A stretch of DNA of 64,000 nt from Scandinavium manionii (GCF_024764775.1 NZ_JALIGC010000039.1:434001-498000); one strand, 5' to 3'; numbered from the stretch's first letter, positions 33,908 to 43,216 are shown. Made by a program: numbers and translations. The notes: a model not told the origin generated them from the sequence alone.

Positions 33908-35611
33908 ATGAGCTCGACAATGACTACAGAATCTAGCTATGCCGACACGATTATCCATCATGGCCGTATTTACACCGTCGATCCGCACCTGCCCTGGGCC
34001 AGCGCGGTGGCTATCCGCGATGACCGGATCCTGTATGTCGGTAACGACAAAGACGTGCGCGTCTGGGCCAACCACAATACGCGGATGATTGATGCCGAAG
34101 GAAAACTGGTGTTACCGGGGTTTGTCGAATCGCACTGGCATTTTTCCACCACCGCGTTTGCTTTCCAGGCCTTCGTTAATCATGAAGATCCGCAGCAGGT
34201 ATTATCGATGCTGAAACGCTATGTTGATGAGCATCCTGAAGAGAAAGCGATTACCGGCATGGGGTGGGTACAGGCCACCATTCCGCCGGAACTGTTACGT
34301 AAGGAGACGCTTGATGCGATTTGTGCGGATAAGCCGGTATGCCTGCTGGCAACCGATTATCACTCCATGTGGGTGAACTCAAAAGCGCTGGCACTGGCCG
34401 GTATCGACCGCGATACACCGCCGGTGGAAGAAGGGGCCAGCTGGTTTGAAAAAGACCCGCACACCGGAGAACCGACGGGGCTTATCGTCGATGGCGCGGC
34501 CTATTCGTTGCTGATGCAGCGGCTCAGCGAGGCCGGTTATTTCCCGGTTGGGATGGCGCTGTATCTGCGGTCGATTCCCCTGTGGCAGGAAAAACTGGTG
34601 GCAGCGGGGATCACCACGGTATTCGATGCCGGATTCCTCGATCCCAGCGGCGACCAGTCATTACTGTATCAAACCATGCAGCAGCTGGAACGTGAAGACC
34701 GCCTGAAACTGCGCGTAGTCGGCAGCTATATCGATATGGGGACTGACAGCGACCCGGTGAGTACCTTGCTGGCGTTCCGTGAACGCTATCATTCCCCGTT
34801 AGTGAAGGCCCAGGCCCTTAAGCTGATGCTGGACGGTACCGAGAATAACCATACCGCTTACCTGCTGGAGCCCTATTGCGATAAGCCGCACAGTTGCGGC
34901 TCAACGGTAATGCCCGCAGAGGTTTTCGAGGGGCATGTGCGCAAGGCGGATGCCAACGGGATCGACGTGATGGTCCATGCTGTCGGGGATGCCGCAGTGC
35001 GGCTGGCGCTGGATGTGTTCGAACGCACCGCTCAGGACAACCCACCACGCGACCGTCGCCACGTTATCACTCATGCCTTTTTGACTCATCCGGATGATAT
35101 TCCGCGTTTTCGCCGCATTGGCGTGATGGCGAATACTCAACTGCAATGGGGGGTTGTGGATGCGTATACCCAGGCGATTCAGAAGTCCTATGGCTATCCG
35201 CGCTGGAGCTCGATGTATAAATTCCGCACCTTCATCGAGCAGGGGGTCACAGTCTCCATCGGCATGGACGGGCTGGCTTGTCAGTGCCGTTGCCAGCACC
35301 GTCCGGTGGAACATATCGAATCCGGTCATACCCGCCAGTTGGCTGGCGAAGCGGATGCGCCCGTGATGCCCGATATTAACGAAAAGCTGAGTATTCCTCA
35401 GTTGCTCGCTGCGTATACCATTAATGGCGCATATCAACTCGGTCTTGAAAAGGAGATTGGATCGATAAGCGTCGGCAAAAAAGCGGACATTATCATCATG
35501 GAACATGATCTGTTTGAGCAGGACAAATACCAGATTGGCAAAACGGAGGTGGCCCTGACGATGATGGGGGGGCGCATCACCCATGATGCCCGTACCGGGA
35601 AAAACGACTGA
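33908..35611 (+). CDS. YtcJ-type amidohydrolase (amidohydrolase_3)
   Basis: Metal-dependent hydrolase of 567 residues, no signal peptide. An N-terminal composite beta domain (ADTIIHHGRIYTVDP) leads into the barrel metal motif H-x-H in LPGFVESHWHF, then HAVGDAAVRLALD with a His typical of this branch, and a C-terminal SVGKKADIIIMEHDLF strand. The usual GSDxP motif reads GMDGLACQCRCQHRP here, an odd cysteine-rich variant. The family cleaves amide or cyclic amide bonds in many compounds, and the substrate cannot be inferred. Ribosome site weak. Followed by a transporter gene after 58 bp and controlled, probably, by the divergent TetR. Confidence 0.85.
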   Translation: MSSTMTTESSYADTIIHHGRIYTVDPHLPWASAVAIRDDRILYVGNDKDVRVWANHNTRMIDAEGKLVLPGFVESHWHFSTTAFAFQAFVNHEDPQQVLSMLKRYVDEHPEEKAITGMGWVQATIPPELLRKETLDAICADKPVCLLATDYHSMWVNSKALALAGIDRDTPPVEEGASWFEKDPHTGEPTGLIVDGAAYSLLMQRLSEAGYFPVGMALYLRSIPLWQEKLVAAGITTVFDAGFLDPSGDQSLLYQTMQQLEREDRLKLRVVGSYIDMGTDSDPVSTLLAFRERYHSPLVKAQALKLMLDGTENNHTAYLLEPYCDKPHSCGSTVMPAEVFEGHVRKADANGIDVMVHAVGDAAVRLALDVFERTAQDNPPRDRRHVITHAFLTHPDDIPRFRRIGVMANTQLQWGVVDAYTQAIQKSYGYPRWSSMYKFRTFIEQGVTVSIGMDGLACQCRCQHRPVEHIESGHTRQLAGEADAPVMPDINEKLSIPQLLAAYTINGAYQLGLEKEIGSISVGKKADIIIMEHDLFEQDKYQIGKTEVALTMMGGRITHDARTGKND

Positions 35612-35669
35612 GCAACAGGCGCGCGGGGAGACCTGCGCGCCTCTCCTTAAGCATTCAGGAATCATTACC

Positions 35670-36842
35670 ATGAATGACAATTCGTCATGTTACCTGCGTA
35701 TCCTGTTTATCTTTATTGCCAGCACCTCCATCATCAGCATCGGCGTTCAGCCAATACTGATCGGTTTACTCGAACAGCGCGTCGCGTTGTCGCTCAGTCA
35801 GCAGAGCGGCATTATGGCGGGCGAGCTGGCGGGGTCGGTGCTGGGGGCGTTGCTCAGTCCTCTGGCGGCACGTTATCTGAGCCGCCGTAACGTTTATGTT
35901 GCGGCCGCGGGCTGTGCGTTGTTGTTCAGCCTGCTGTGTGCTGGTGCAGAACATCTTATCGGACTGATGGTCTGCCGGGTAATGGTCGGCATCGGTGCCG
36001 GCCTGCTCTGTACGCATGCAATAAGCGACCTCGGACGCTTACCCGGTCAGGACCGCTCGTTTGGTTTGACGCTGCTGCTGCAAACCACGATTTTTGCATT
36101 TTTTGCGTCGGCATTACCGCAAATCGCGGTATGGGTGGGGATCAGCGGTGCGATTGCCTCTATCGGCGGCTGGTTTATGCTGATGTTGCTCGGTGCGCCG
36201 ACCATTCCTCGCCACCCGGCGCAGCCGCCGGAGATCGTTACGCAATCGCAGGTTATCGCAGGGCAAGGAAGCGTGATACTGGGGCGGTTATCGATGCTTG
36301 GCATGGTGCTGTTGCAGCTGGCTATCTATTCCGTCTGGGGATTTATCGATCAGATAGGCCGTGACCGTGGTATCAGCCCGGTGGATATCGGCTGGGCCTT
36401 TGGGCTGGGTATTCTCGGCGGGCTACCGGGGGCCGGGATCCCCAGTCTGCTGGGCGCGAACATCAACCGTAATCTGGCGATAGCTGTCGGATTGCTGGCA
36501 GTATTGTTGTCGATTGTCCTGCTGGCGAAGTTTGTCGACACTCCCGCTATGCTGTTTGCCGCTATTTTCGTCATGAATTTTGGCTGGGTGCTGGCGCTGA
36601 GCTATTTTATGTCGTCGATAACCGTGAACGATCCCAATGGAAAACTGACCCCGCTTATCGGTATTGCCCAGGTGGCAGCGGCAGCCATTGCCCCTACGCT
36701 GATGGCGCTTCTGCTCCAGGTTGCAGAAACGCAGATTATTTTTATTGTTGCAGCCAGCGCCGCCATCGCCAGCTTTGTCATTAATTACAGCGCCGGGGTT
36801 TATGCGAGGCGAGGTCGGAGGCGGTTGTCATCGCTAGTCTGA
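35670..36842 (+). CDS. MFS transporter
   Basis: Membrane protein of 390 residues with about 12 hydrophobic helices and a short loop motif ARYLSRRNVYVA between helices 2 and 3. The start MNDNSSCYLRI is preceded by AGGAA at a good distance; the frame is open earlier without a ribosome site. It pairs with the amidohydrolase upstream, so it probably imports that enzyme's substrate or exports a product. A perfect terminator follows. Confidence 0.87.
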   Translation: MNDNSSCYLRILFIFIASTSIISIGVQPILIGLLEQRVALSLSQQSGIMAGELAGSVLGALLSPLAARYLSRRNVYVAAAGCALLFSLLCAGAEHLIGLMVCRVMVGIGAGLLCTHAISDLGRLPGQDRSFGLTLLLQTTIFAFFASALPQIAVWVGISGAIASIGGWFMLMLLGAPTIPRHPAQPPEIVTQSQVIAGQGSVILGRLSMLGMVLLQLAIYSVWGFIDQIGRDRGISPVDIGWAFGLGILGGLPGAGIPSLLGANINRNLAIAVGLLAVLLSIVLLAKFVDTPAMLFAAIFVMNFGWVLALSYFMSSITVNDPNGKLTPLIGIAQVAAAAIAPTLMALLLQVAETQIIFIVAASAAIASFVINYSAGVYARRGRRRLSSLV

Positions 36843-36856
36843 TACACGTAAATGAA

Positions 36857-36882
36857 AAAATCCACGCATCTGCGTGGATTTT
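36857..36882. terminator. Bidirectional terminator between MFS gene and denD
   Basis: AAAATCCACGCA / TGCGTGGATTTT, perfect 12-bp stem with a two-base loop, A-run before and T-run after. Confidence 0.88.
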
Positions 36883-36913
36883 AGATTGCTGGGATCAGTA
36901 GCCATCGGGCAGG

Positions 36914-37897
36914 TCAGGACGCGTAATCGGCCAGATACTCCTCAATCATCTGGGTAAAGCTGTCATTGGCGGTAAACCCTAATTCATTTGCATAGCGCGT
37001 ATCGAAGTCACCAGGCCAAGAATTAACGATTCGCTCAATCGTCGCATCCGGGACAAACGCTATCTTTTCCTCGACTCCGGAACCGACAACCTGGGCTAAC
37101 GCGGTCACCATTTGTCCCACGGTGACCGATAAACCTGTCAGATTAATCACCCGGCCTTGCGTGAACTCTGAGTCCTCAATGTCATGCCCGTGGATTAATG
37201 CTTCAATCGCTTTTCGCGGTGAGAGGAGCCACAGGGGGGTGTCTCGCGATACCGGGCAAACTGCGGGTTCACCGTGGATGGGTTCGCGAATGATCCCGCT
37301 GGCGAAGCTTGATGCCGCCATATTGGGGCGACCTGGGCGTACGACGATAGTCGGCATTCGCAGACTCCTGCCATTTACCCAGCCTCTGCGGCTATAGTCA
37401 GCCAGGAGCAGATCGCAGATAGCCTTTTGCGTACCGTAAGAACTTTGCGGCATCCAGACTTCCCGATCGGTGACCTTCGCAGGCAGACAACCACCAAACA
37501 CCGCTACGGAACTGGTGGTGACCAGCTTGACCGGGTCTGCGCGATGACGCAGCAACTCAAGCAGTTGGCGGAAGGCATCGACGTTAATGTGCATCCCTAA
37601 ATCGAAGTCCTGTTCGGCCTGGCTTGAAACGATCGCGGCCAGATGGAAAACGCTGTCCACTGTCGCAGGCAGAATCGACTTCAGCCATTCTCCGTCGCTA
37701 ATGTCGCCGGTCACCACGTCAAGACGGCTATCCTTTATTCCTTGCAGCGCAACCCGGTCAATGGCAATGAGCTTGCCAATTTCTCGCGGAATACCGTGAT
37801 TATCGGCCAGTGTTTCGCGTTGCAGAAGCGCTTTAACCAACTGACTTCCCAGAAAACCCGCGGCGCCGGTGACAACAAGGGTGAGTTTTTTGTTCAT
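36914..37897 (-). CDS. denD: D-erythronate dehydrogenase DenD (NAD-dependent epimerase/dehydratase family)
   Basis: Extended short-chain dehydrogenase of 327 residues: nucleotide loop VVTGAAGFLGSQLV, catalytic SSVAVFG Ser, and SSYGTQKAICD with the Y-x3-K pair. It resembles DenD, which oxidises D-erythronate to 2-oxo-tetronate. The neighbouring otnI, otnC and otnK provide exactly the next three steps, which supports the name. A GAGA site precedes MNKKLTL; upstream ATGs lack one. Last gene of the operon, 20 bp after the transporter. Other epimerase-family reactions are possible, but the context is strong. Confidence 0.85.
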   Translation of the reverse strand: MNKKLTLVVTGAAGFLGSQLVKALLQRETLADNHGIPREIGKLIAIDRVALQGIKDSRLDVVTGDISDGEWLKSILPATVDSVFHLAAIVSSQAEQDFDLGMHINVDAFRQLLELLRHRADPVKLVTTSSVAVFGGCLPAKVTDREVWMPQSSYGTQKAICDLLLADYSRRGWVNGRSLRMPTIVVRPGRPNMAASSFASGIIREPIHGEPAVCPVSRDTPLWLLSPRKAIEALIHGHDIEDSEFTQGRVINLTGLSVTVGQMVTALAQVVGSGVEEKIAFVPDATIERIVNSWPGDFDTRYANELGFTANDSFTQMIEEYLADYAS

Positions 37898-37917
37898 AGC
37901 ATGCATTCTCAATGTAA

Positions 37918-39234
37918 TTAGTGGTTAACCATACGGGCAGGTATACGGAATATCGCGATGGCACCAATAAACAAGGTTGCCGAAATCATTAGCGTTCCGA
38001 TAAGTGTTGAATGTGTCATATCGGTCAGGAGCCCCATCACCCAGGGGGCGACAAAACCGGCAAGGTTTCCGAAGGAGTTGATCACGGCGATACCTACCGC
38101 CGCAGACGCACCGCCCAGAAATGCCGTCGGCAGGCTCCAGAACAGGGGCAGGGTACTTAAGCCGCCTGCTGCGCCGATCGTCAGGCCGATCATGGCGATG
38201 ACTAAATCATGGCTGAATAAAGCAGCAATAATCATGCCTGCACCACTCATTACCGCAATGAGAGCCAGGTGCCAACGCCTTTCCCGATGTTTATCCGCAC
38301 TTCTTGAAACGAAAATCATGGTGAAAATTGCGGCAGCGTATGGAATCGCCGTCAATAAACCCACTTTAAGCACGTCGCCTTCACCTGCATTATGAATAAG
38401 CGTCGGCATCCAGAAACTTACGGTATAAAATCCGGCGATCAAACAAAAATAGATAAATGTTAAGAGCCATACTTTGGGGTTGGAAATAACAGCCAGCATA
38501 CCGCTATGGTGATCGCTTTTAAGACTGCCATCAGCGTGAATTCTTTCTTCCAGCAGTGCTTTTTCATCGGCGCTTAACCATTTCGCCTGTGATATTCTGT
38601 CGGTCAGTAAGAAAATAACAAGAATACCGATAAGAAACGAGGGTATCCCTTCGATGATATACAGCCATTTCCAACCGGCCAGCCCGCCGTATTCATGAAA
38701 ATGTCCCATGATCCAGCCGGATAACGGTGCACCTAAAATACCTGACAATGGAACTGCGGTGGCAAAAAGGGCAAACATCCTCCCTCGGCGATAGCTTGGA
38801 AACCAAAAAGACAGGTATAAAATGACGCCAGGATAAAAGCCTGATTCCGCCACACCTAAAAAAAAGCGAACGGTATAAAATTCGAATGGCGTCGTCACGA
38901 ATGCCGTAAGGGGGGCGATTAGCGACCATGAAATTAACAGCCCGCCCAGAAGGCGTCGGGCCCCAAAACGGTGGAGGATTATATTACTTGGGATTTCAAA
39001 GAAGAAAAATCCGATAAAGAAAATCCCCGCGCCAATACCGTATACGGTGTCTGAGAAGGAGAGGTCGATCGACATCTGTAACTTTGCTATGCTGACATTC
39101 ACCCGGTCAAGATAGGCGAGAATATAGCAGATCATTAATAGAGGAAGCGTATGCCTGACGACTTTTTTCCAGACGAGTTCTTCGTTTAATGAGCCAGTAG
39201 GTGTCTCCAGACTCAGTGCTGAGTGATTGGACAT
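37918..39234 (-). CDS. MFS transporter, anion:cation symporter (ACS) family
   Basis: Transporter of 438 residues with 12 TM helices. It begins with a cytoplasmic tail, then LICYILAYLDRVNVS-like MICYILAYLDRVNVSIAKLQ (helix 1 with D-R-x-N), typical of the ACS family that carries sugar acids such as glucarate. GFFFFEIPSNIILHRFGAR is the classic loop 2-3 motif. Placed between otnI and denD, it is probably the D-erythronate (tetronate) importer. Confidence 0.9.
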   Translation of the reverse strand: MSNHSALSLETPTGSLNEELVWKKVVRHTLPLLMICYILAYLDRVNVSIAKLQMSIDLSFSDTVYGIGAGIFFIGFFFFEIPSNIILHRFGARRLLGGLLISWSLIAPLTAFVTTPFEFYTVRFFLGVAESGFYPGVILYLSFWFPSYRRGRMFALFATAVPLSGILGAPLSGWIMGHFHEYGGLAGWKWLYIIEGIPSFLIGILVIFLLTDRISQAKWLSADEKALLEERIHADGSLKSDHHSGMLAVISNPKVWLLTFIYFCLIAGFYTVSFWMPTLIHNAGEGDVLKVGLLTAIPYAAAIFTMIFVSRSADKHRERRWHLALIAVMSGAGMIIAALFSHDLVIAMIGLTIGAAGGLSTLPLFWSLPTAFLGGASAAVGIAVINSFGNLAGFVAPWVMGLLTDMTHSTLIGTLMISATLFIGAIAIFRIPARMVNH

Positions 39235-39299
39235 AGTTCTATCTCCAGAATGATGAAGGTTTCACTCCTTCATCGAGGTATAATGTAGGGAATTAATTT

Positions 39300-40082
39300 T
39301 TATTTATTCAGCCACTGCCGCGCCCATTCAAGACCGGTTACTGTTTCACCCCTCGGGTTATATTCCGCCGCGACATAGCCGGTATAATTTATTTTTTCCA
39401 GCGTCGAAAAAATCCATGTGTAATCCACTTCACCATCAATGGGTTCATGGCGCTCGGGTACGGAGGCAATTTGCACATGGCCAATATATTCTTTTAATTC
39501 GTGGATTAAATGAGTGAGATTTCCGTCGACCTGTTGCGCGTGGAAGACGTCAAATTGCAGAAGAACGTTATCCCTACCCACTTTTTGAATATATTCCAGC
39601 GCGTGATATTGGCTGGAAAACAAATACCCAGGACGTGTGGCCGGTGCCAGACCTTCAAGCAGGATGGTTATCCCGTACTTTTTGGCTTGGTTCGCTGCAT
39701 ACCTGACGTTATCAATAAACGTATTAGCGCATTGTGATTTATCCAGCCCGTGGGTGACGCCCGCCATGACATGTACGGCCGGGCAGTTGAGAGAGCGGGC
39801 ATAACTCAGAGCCAAATCAATCGCTTTACGCGCCTCTTCTTCCCGCCCCGGCAGGGCGGACAGTCCCCATTCTCCGTGCGCAATTTCACCTGCAGGCGTA
39901 TTTATCCCCATTAGCGTGAGATCATGGGTATTCAGTTCGTGTGCAATGACGTCTACCGGGTATTCATACGGAAACCATACTTCAACTGCTTTAAAACCCG
40001 CTTTTGCAGCCAGTGCAAAGCGTTCATGCAAGGGGCTTTCGGTAAATAGCATGGATAAATTTGCGACGAGTTTTACCATCAT
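39300..40082 (-). CDS. otnI: 2-oxo-tetronate isomerase OtnI
   Basis: TIM-barrel isomerase of 260 residues of the hydroxypyruvate isomerase group. Visible: FKAVEVWFPYEYP, LLEGLAPATRPGY with a metal Glu, FDVFHAQ with Asp/His, and VAAEYNPRG with the last metal Glu. Known role: converts 2-oxo-tetronate to 3-oxo-tetronate. It overlaps otnC by 4 bp. Two ATG codons stand side by side at the start. Confidence 0.9.
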   Translation of the reverse strand: MMVKLVANLSMLFTESPLHERFALAAKAGFKAVEVWFPYEYPVDVIAHELNTHDLTLMGINTPAGEIAHGEWGLSALPGREEEARKAIDLALSYARSLNCPAVHVMAGVTHGLDKSQCANTFIDNVRYAANQAKKYGITILLEGLAPATRPGYLFSSQYHALEYIQKVGRDNVLLQFDVFHAQQVDGNLTHLIHELKEYIGHVQIASVPERHEPIDGEVDYTWIFSTLEKINYTGYVAAEYNPRGETVTGLEWARQWLNK

Positions 40083-40708
40083 GACATTCCTCTTAATACG
40101 CTGACTTGCTCATGATTCAGATAGTTTACGGCATCGTTTTTCAGCGTAAAAAATAAGCGTGCCGATGCTTCCATCTCTTCCAGATTATCCGCGGCATCAC
40201 GTAATGATGATCCCATCACCACCGGGCCATGATTCGCCAGTAAAAAAGCTTTATATTTCGTGGCACGCTGAGCGAGCCAGTGTCCAATGTCCGGGTCTCC
40301 CGGGCGAAAATAGGGCACTAGTGGTACGTCACCAACGCGCATCACGACGTAGGGGGTACATGCCGGGAGCGTATTGGTCGGATCAATGCTCTGCAGGCAG
40401 GAAATCGCGGTCAGGTAATGGCAATGGAGATGCACCACCGCACGGCACTGCGGGTTATTGCGGTAGAGCGCCAGATGAAAACTGACCTCTTTGGACGGTT
40501 TATCGCCGGAGAGCAATACGCCATCCCTGTCCACGTGTGAAAGTGTCTCAGGACTGAGCTCGCCCAGACAGGAGCCGGTTGGTGTCGCGAGAATAGTTCC
40601 GTCGTCCATCAGGAGCGAAAGATTTCCAGCTGAGCCGGTGGCATAGCCTCGCTGGAAAAAAGATCGAGCGATGGCAACCATCTGCTCACGGAGTAAAGAT
40701 TCGGTCAT
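40079..40708 (-). CDS. otnC: 3-oxo-tetronate 4-phosphate decarboxylase OtnC
   Basis: Class II aldolase/adducin-family protein of 209 residues. Zinc-site His residues are seen in VVHLHCHYLTAISCL (about residues 92-98) and LANHGPVVMG (near 156); GNLSLLMDDG is the phosphate-side loop. Known role: decarboxylates 3-oxo-tetronate 4-phosphate to DHAP and CO2. It overlaps both otnK and otnI by 4 bp, so the three are translationally coupled. Confidence 0.9.
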   Translation of the reverse strand: MTESLLREQMVAIARSFFQRGYATGSAGNLSLLMDDGTILATPTGSCLGELSPETLSHVDRDGVLLSGDKPSKEVSFHLALYRNNPQCRAVVHLHCHYLTAISCLQSIDPTNTLPACTPYVVMRVGDVPLVPYFRPGDPDIGHWLAQRATKYKAFLLANHGPVVMGSSLRDAADNLEEMEASARLFFTLKNDAVNYLNHEQVSVLRGMS

Positions 40709-41973
40709 TGCGTTACCTCGGATTTCTGCGCGCGGGAAAAAAACGCCAGATCGCCAAAATTTCCCGACTTCAGTAATAAATACAGTTGCCGGTCATCTGC
40801 TTTTATCCACGGCACGCCAGGAGAAACGGCCTTGCCAATAGTAAAACGCTGGATCCTGAGTGCTTCAGTCACGGCACCGGACGTTTCGCCTCCGGCTACG
40901 ATAAAGTATTCAATACCTGAAGTTACGAGGCGGCGGGCAAGCATAGCGAAAAGGTTTTCAATCAGTAAGCGGCTGGCTTCGGCACCGTATCGTGCCTGGA
41001 TGTTTTTCAACTCCGCTACGGATGTCGTCGCATAAATTAAGGGGGCACAGGTTGCCTGTGGTAACGTTTGCAGCCAGTCGATTATTTTCGAAACGTAATC
41101 GGCCAGATCCCACTCATTCTCCAGTAATCCCGCGACATCAATAGCCATCGATGGGGCAATTTTTATGTAATTCGCCACCTGTTCCTGCGTTTTTACGGAG
41201 CATGAGCCGGAAAGAATGACCGTATTGCTGGCATCGGGAACTGCGGTAAATGGAGTTGTCCGGACGGCATCGTGTGCCCAGGCTTTGGCTAATCCTGCCG
41301 CCAGTCCTGACCCGCCTGTCACCAATTTCATATCGCGCAAGGCGCGCCCCTGGAGCTCAAGATGTGTGTCGTTGAGGGCATCAATGACGACATATTGATA
41401 GCCTGCGGCGGAGAGTTCCTCAATGCGTTGAGTCAGTTGCGCGGCATTGGCGTCGAGGAACTGTGCGTTAATAAGCGCGCATTTTCCCTCGGATTGCTGC
41501 TCCATCAGGCGGCGCAGATCGCTATCCTCCATCGGATTCACCGGATGATTCCGCATTCCAGAGTCTTGCAGCAGGCGGTCTTCGACGAACAGATAACCTT
41601 GATATACTGTGCGCCCGTTTACCGGCAGAGCCGGTGAAACCACGGTCACGCGAAGATCCAACGCTGCCATCAGGGCATCGGTCACGGGGCCGATATTGCC
41701 TTGCGCAGTACTGTCGAAGGTCGAACAATATTTAAAGAAGAAGCGATCACATTGCTGGCGCTGTAGCCATTGTAGAGCGTCAAGCGACAAACTGATGGCC
41801 TCAGTTGCCGTGACGGCACGTGATTTAAGGCTAATTACCAGGGCCGTTGCCTCACTGGTGTCATCCTCATCGGGAACACCGCTGAAGAGGCGGGTTTCAA
41901 TTCCGTGATTAGCCAGAAAACTGGCGATATCTGTTGCGCCAGTAAAGTCATCGGCAATGATGCCTGCTTTCAT
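40705..41973 (-). CDS. otnK: 3-oxo-tetronate kinase OtnK (DUF1537 family)
   Basis: Kinase of 422 residues, N-terminal GIIADDFTGATDIASFL and VVSPALPVNGRTVYQGYLF, and C-terminal nucleotide-binding FIVAGGETSGAV with SPGVPW. This is the DUF1537 four-carbon acid sugar kinase fold. It phosphorylates 3-oxo-tetronate. The start MKAGIIADD has AGGGG seven bases upstream. First gene of the operon otnK-otnC-otnI-transporter-denD, divergent from a DeoR regulator. Confidence 0.92.
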   Translation of the reverse strand: MKAGIIADDFTGATDIASFLANHGIETRLFSGVPDEDDTSEATALVISLKSRAVTATEAISLSLDALQWLQRQQCDRFFFKYCSTFDSTAQGNIGPVTDALMAALDLRVTVVSPALPVNGRTVYQGYLFVEDRLLQDSGMRNHPVNPMEDSDLRRLMEQQSEGKCALINAQFLDANAAQLTQRIEELSAAGYQYVVIDALNDTHLELQGRALRDMKLVTGGSGLAAGLAKAWAHDAVRTTPFTAVPDASNTVILSGSCSVKTQEQVANYIKIAPSMAIDVAGLLENEWDLADYVSKIIDWLQTLPQATCAPLIYATTSVAELKNIQARYGAEASRLLIENLFAMLARRLVTSGIEYFIVAGGETSGAVTEALRIQRFTIGKAVSPGVPWIKADDRQLYLLLKSGNFGDLAFFSRAQKSEVTQ

Positions 41974-41979
41974 AAACAA

Positions 41980-42194
41980 TCCCCTGTGTGGGCGATGAAT
42001 GTTAATTTACGGTATTTTGTGGTGTTAAATGTTAATATCCTTGATCGTAGGGATGAAAAAAGAGACTTTAATCACAATAAACAACATTAATTACCTAATT
42101 TTCACATTTAATGCCGATTTTAGGCGCTGGACAGAGCAAGGTCATGTGATAAAATGTTAAAAAATGAGCCTGACGTTCATGCCTGGAGAGAAAG
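41980..42194. promoter_or_regulatory. Divergent control region of the tetronate operon with repeated ATGTTAA motifs
   Basis: 215 bp, AT-rich. ATGTTAA or its complement occurs several times: 41999-42005, 42029-42035 (within GTTAAATGTTAAT), near 42084-42091 as ACATTAAT, and 42153-42159. They suggest several binding sites for the DeoR protein encoded on the right. Promoter boxes cannot be fixed by eye. Confidence 0.55.
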
Positions 42195-42965
42195 ATGCTG
42201 CCTCTGGAAAGACAAGAAAAAATACTCGGAATAATAAAGGATAAGGGGGTCGTCAGCGTCGGGGAGTTGGTCAACGCGCTGGGGGTGTCGCATATGACGA
42301 TCCGCCGGGATATTCAGCGACTGGAGCAGCTCAATGCTTTAGCCAGTGTTTCTGGTGGCGTGGCGTTGCCACAAAGGACGCGGTTGCTGAATGAGCCCTC
42401 ACATCGGGATAAGACCCTGATGTTTCCTCAGGAAAAGGAAGCCATTAGTTTAGCGGCGATGCACCATATTCCACGGAACAGTACGGTTTATCTTGATGCA
42501 GGAACCACAACGCTGGCTCTGGCCAGAAAATTAGTGAACCACAAGGATTTGTTGATCGTGACGAATGACTTTGCGATCGCCAACCTGATGATTGAGCAAG
42601 GTCAGGGTGAATTGATTCATACCGGTGGAAGGCTCTGCCGGGAAAATCAATCCACGGTAGGGCACCTGACCGCCGTGATGCTGGAAAACTTGTTCATTGA
42701 TGTGGCATTTATCTCTGCTTCGTCCTGGAATCTACGCGGGCTGTCAACGCCAAATGAAAATAAAGCCATTGTAAAACAGGCCGTTGCAAGAGTTAGCGAG
42801 AAATGTATTTTATTAAGCGACTCATCAAAATATGGCAAAATGGCAAATTTCCGCGTAATGCCTTTAACCGAACTCGATCTTATTATCAGCGACGAGGGGT
42901 TAAGCGATTCTGTCGAGCAGCTTACCAGCCAGAAGATAGCGGTTGAGCTAGCCCCACCGGTTTGA
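42195..42965 (+). CDS. DeoR-family regulator of the tetronate operon (YgbI-like)
   Basis: Regulator of 256 residues. Helix-turn-helix in QEKILGIIKDKGVVSVGELV and VSHMTIRRDIQRLEQL; the sensor domain has DAGTTTLALARKL, VTNDFAIANL and SDSSKYGKMA. GGAGAG precedes the ATG. By position it corresponds to YgbI in the related ygb threonate cluster. Its 3' end abuts an IS3-family relic, so the last few residues may have been replaced. Confidence 0.88.
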   Translation: MLPLERQEKILGIIKDKGVVSVGELVNALGVSHMTIRRDIQRLEQLNALASVSGGVALPQRTRLLNEPSHRDKTLMFPQEKEAISLAAMHHIPRNSTVYLDAGTTTLALARKLVNHKDLLIVTNDFAIANLMIEQGQGELIHTGGRLCRENQSTVGHLTAVMLENLFIDVAFISASSWNLRGLSTPNENKAIVKQAVARVSEKCILLSDSSKYGKMANFRVMPLTELDLIISDEGLSDSVEQLTSQKIAVELAPPV

Positions 42966-43083
42966 CGGTTTCAGCGCAAAAGCGACCTGTTCCTCGGTAT
43001 AGCGGGTCTTTTTCATGGCGATGTGCCTCTCTGTGAGATGAAAGAAAGACCGGAGACTTCAGTTTAGACTGGTACTGTTTACA
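42966..43083 (-). mobile_element. IS3-family orfA remnant
   Basis: On the minus strand, an ATG at 43014-43016 preceded by AGAGG starts MKKTRYTEEQVAFALK, the exact opening of the IS3-family (IS407-like) transposase OrfA. Similarity stops after 16 codons, where the deoR gene begins from the other side. The upstream stretch to about 43083, ending TGTAAACAG, is probably the left end of the element. The rest of the element is gone. The region 43084-43281 holds no gene, only the terminator listed next. Confidence 0.7.
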
Positions 43084-43186
43084 GGGGGGAGATCAACGGT
43101 TAAGCGTGAACTACTGGCAGGGGCCTGGTGGTGGTGAGGACACCGTAACCTGGAGCACTGGTGGCGGCATCGCTGAAATTGCTGAT

Positions 43187-43216
43187 AAAGAAGGAAAAAG
43201 GTTTTTTTCCTTCTTT
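43187..43216. terminator. Terminator of the L-fucose operon
   Basis: AAAGAAGGAAAAA / TTTTTCCTTCTTT perfect stem with a short loop, 65 bp beyond the fucP stop on the minus strand. The stem is A/T-rich, so it is long but not very stable. Confidence 0.65.
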
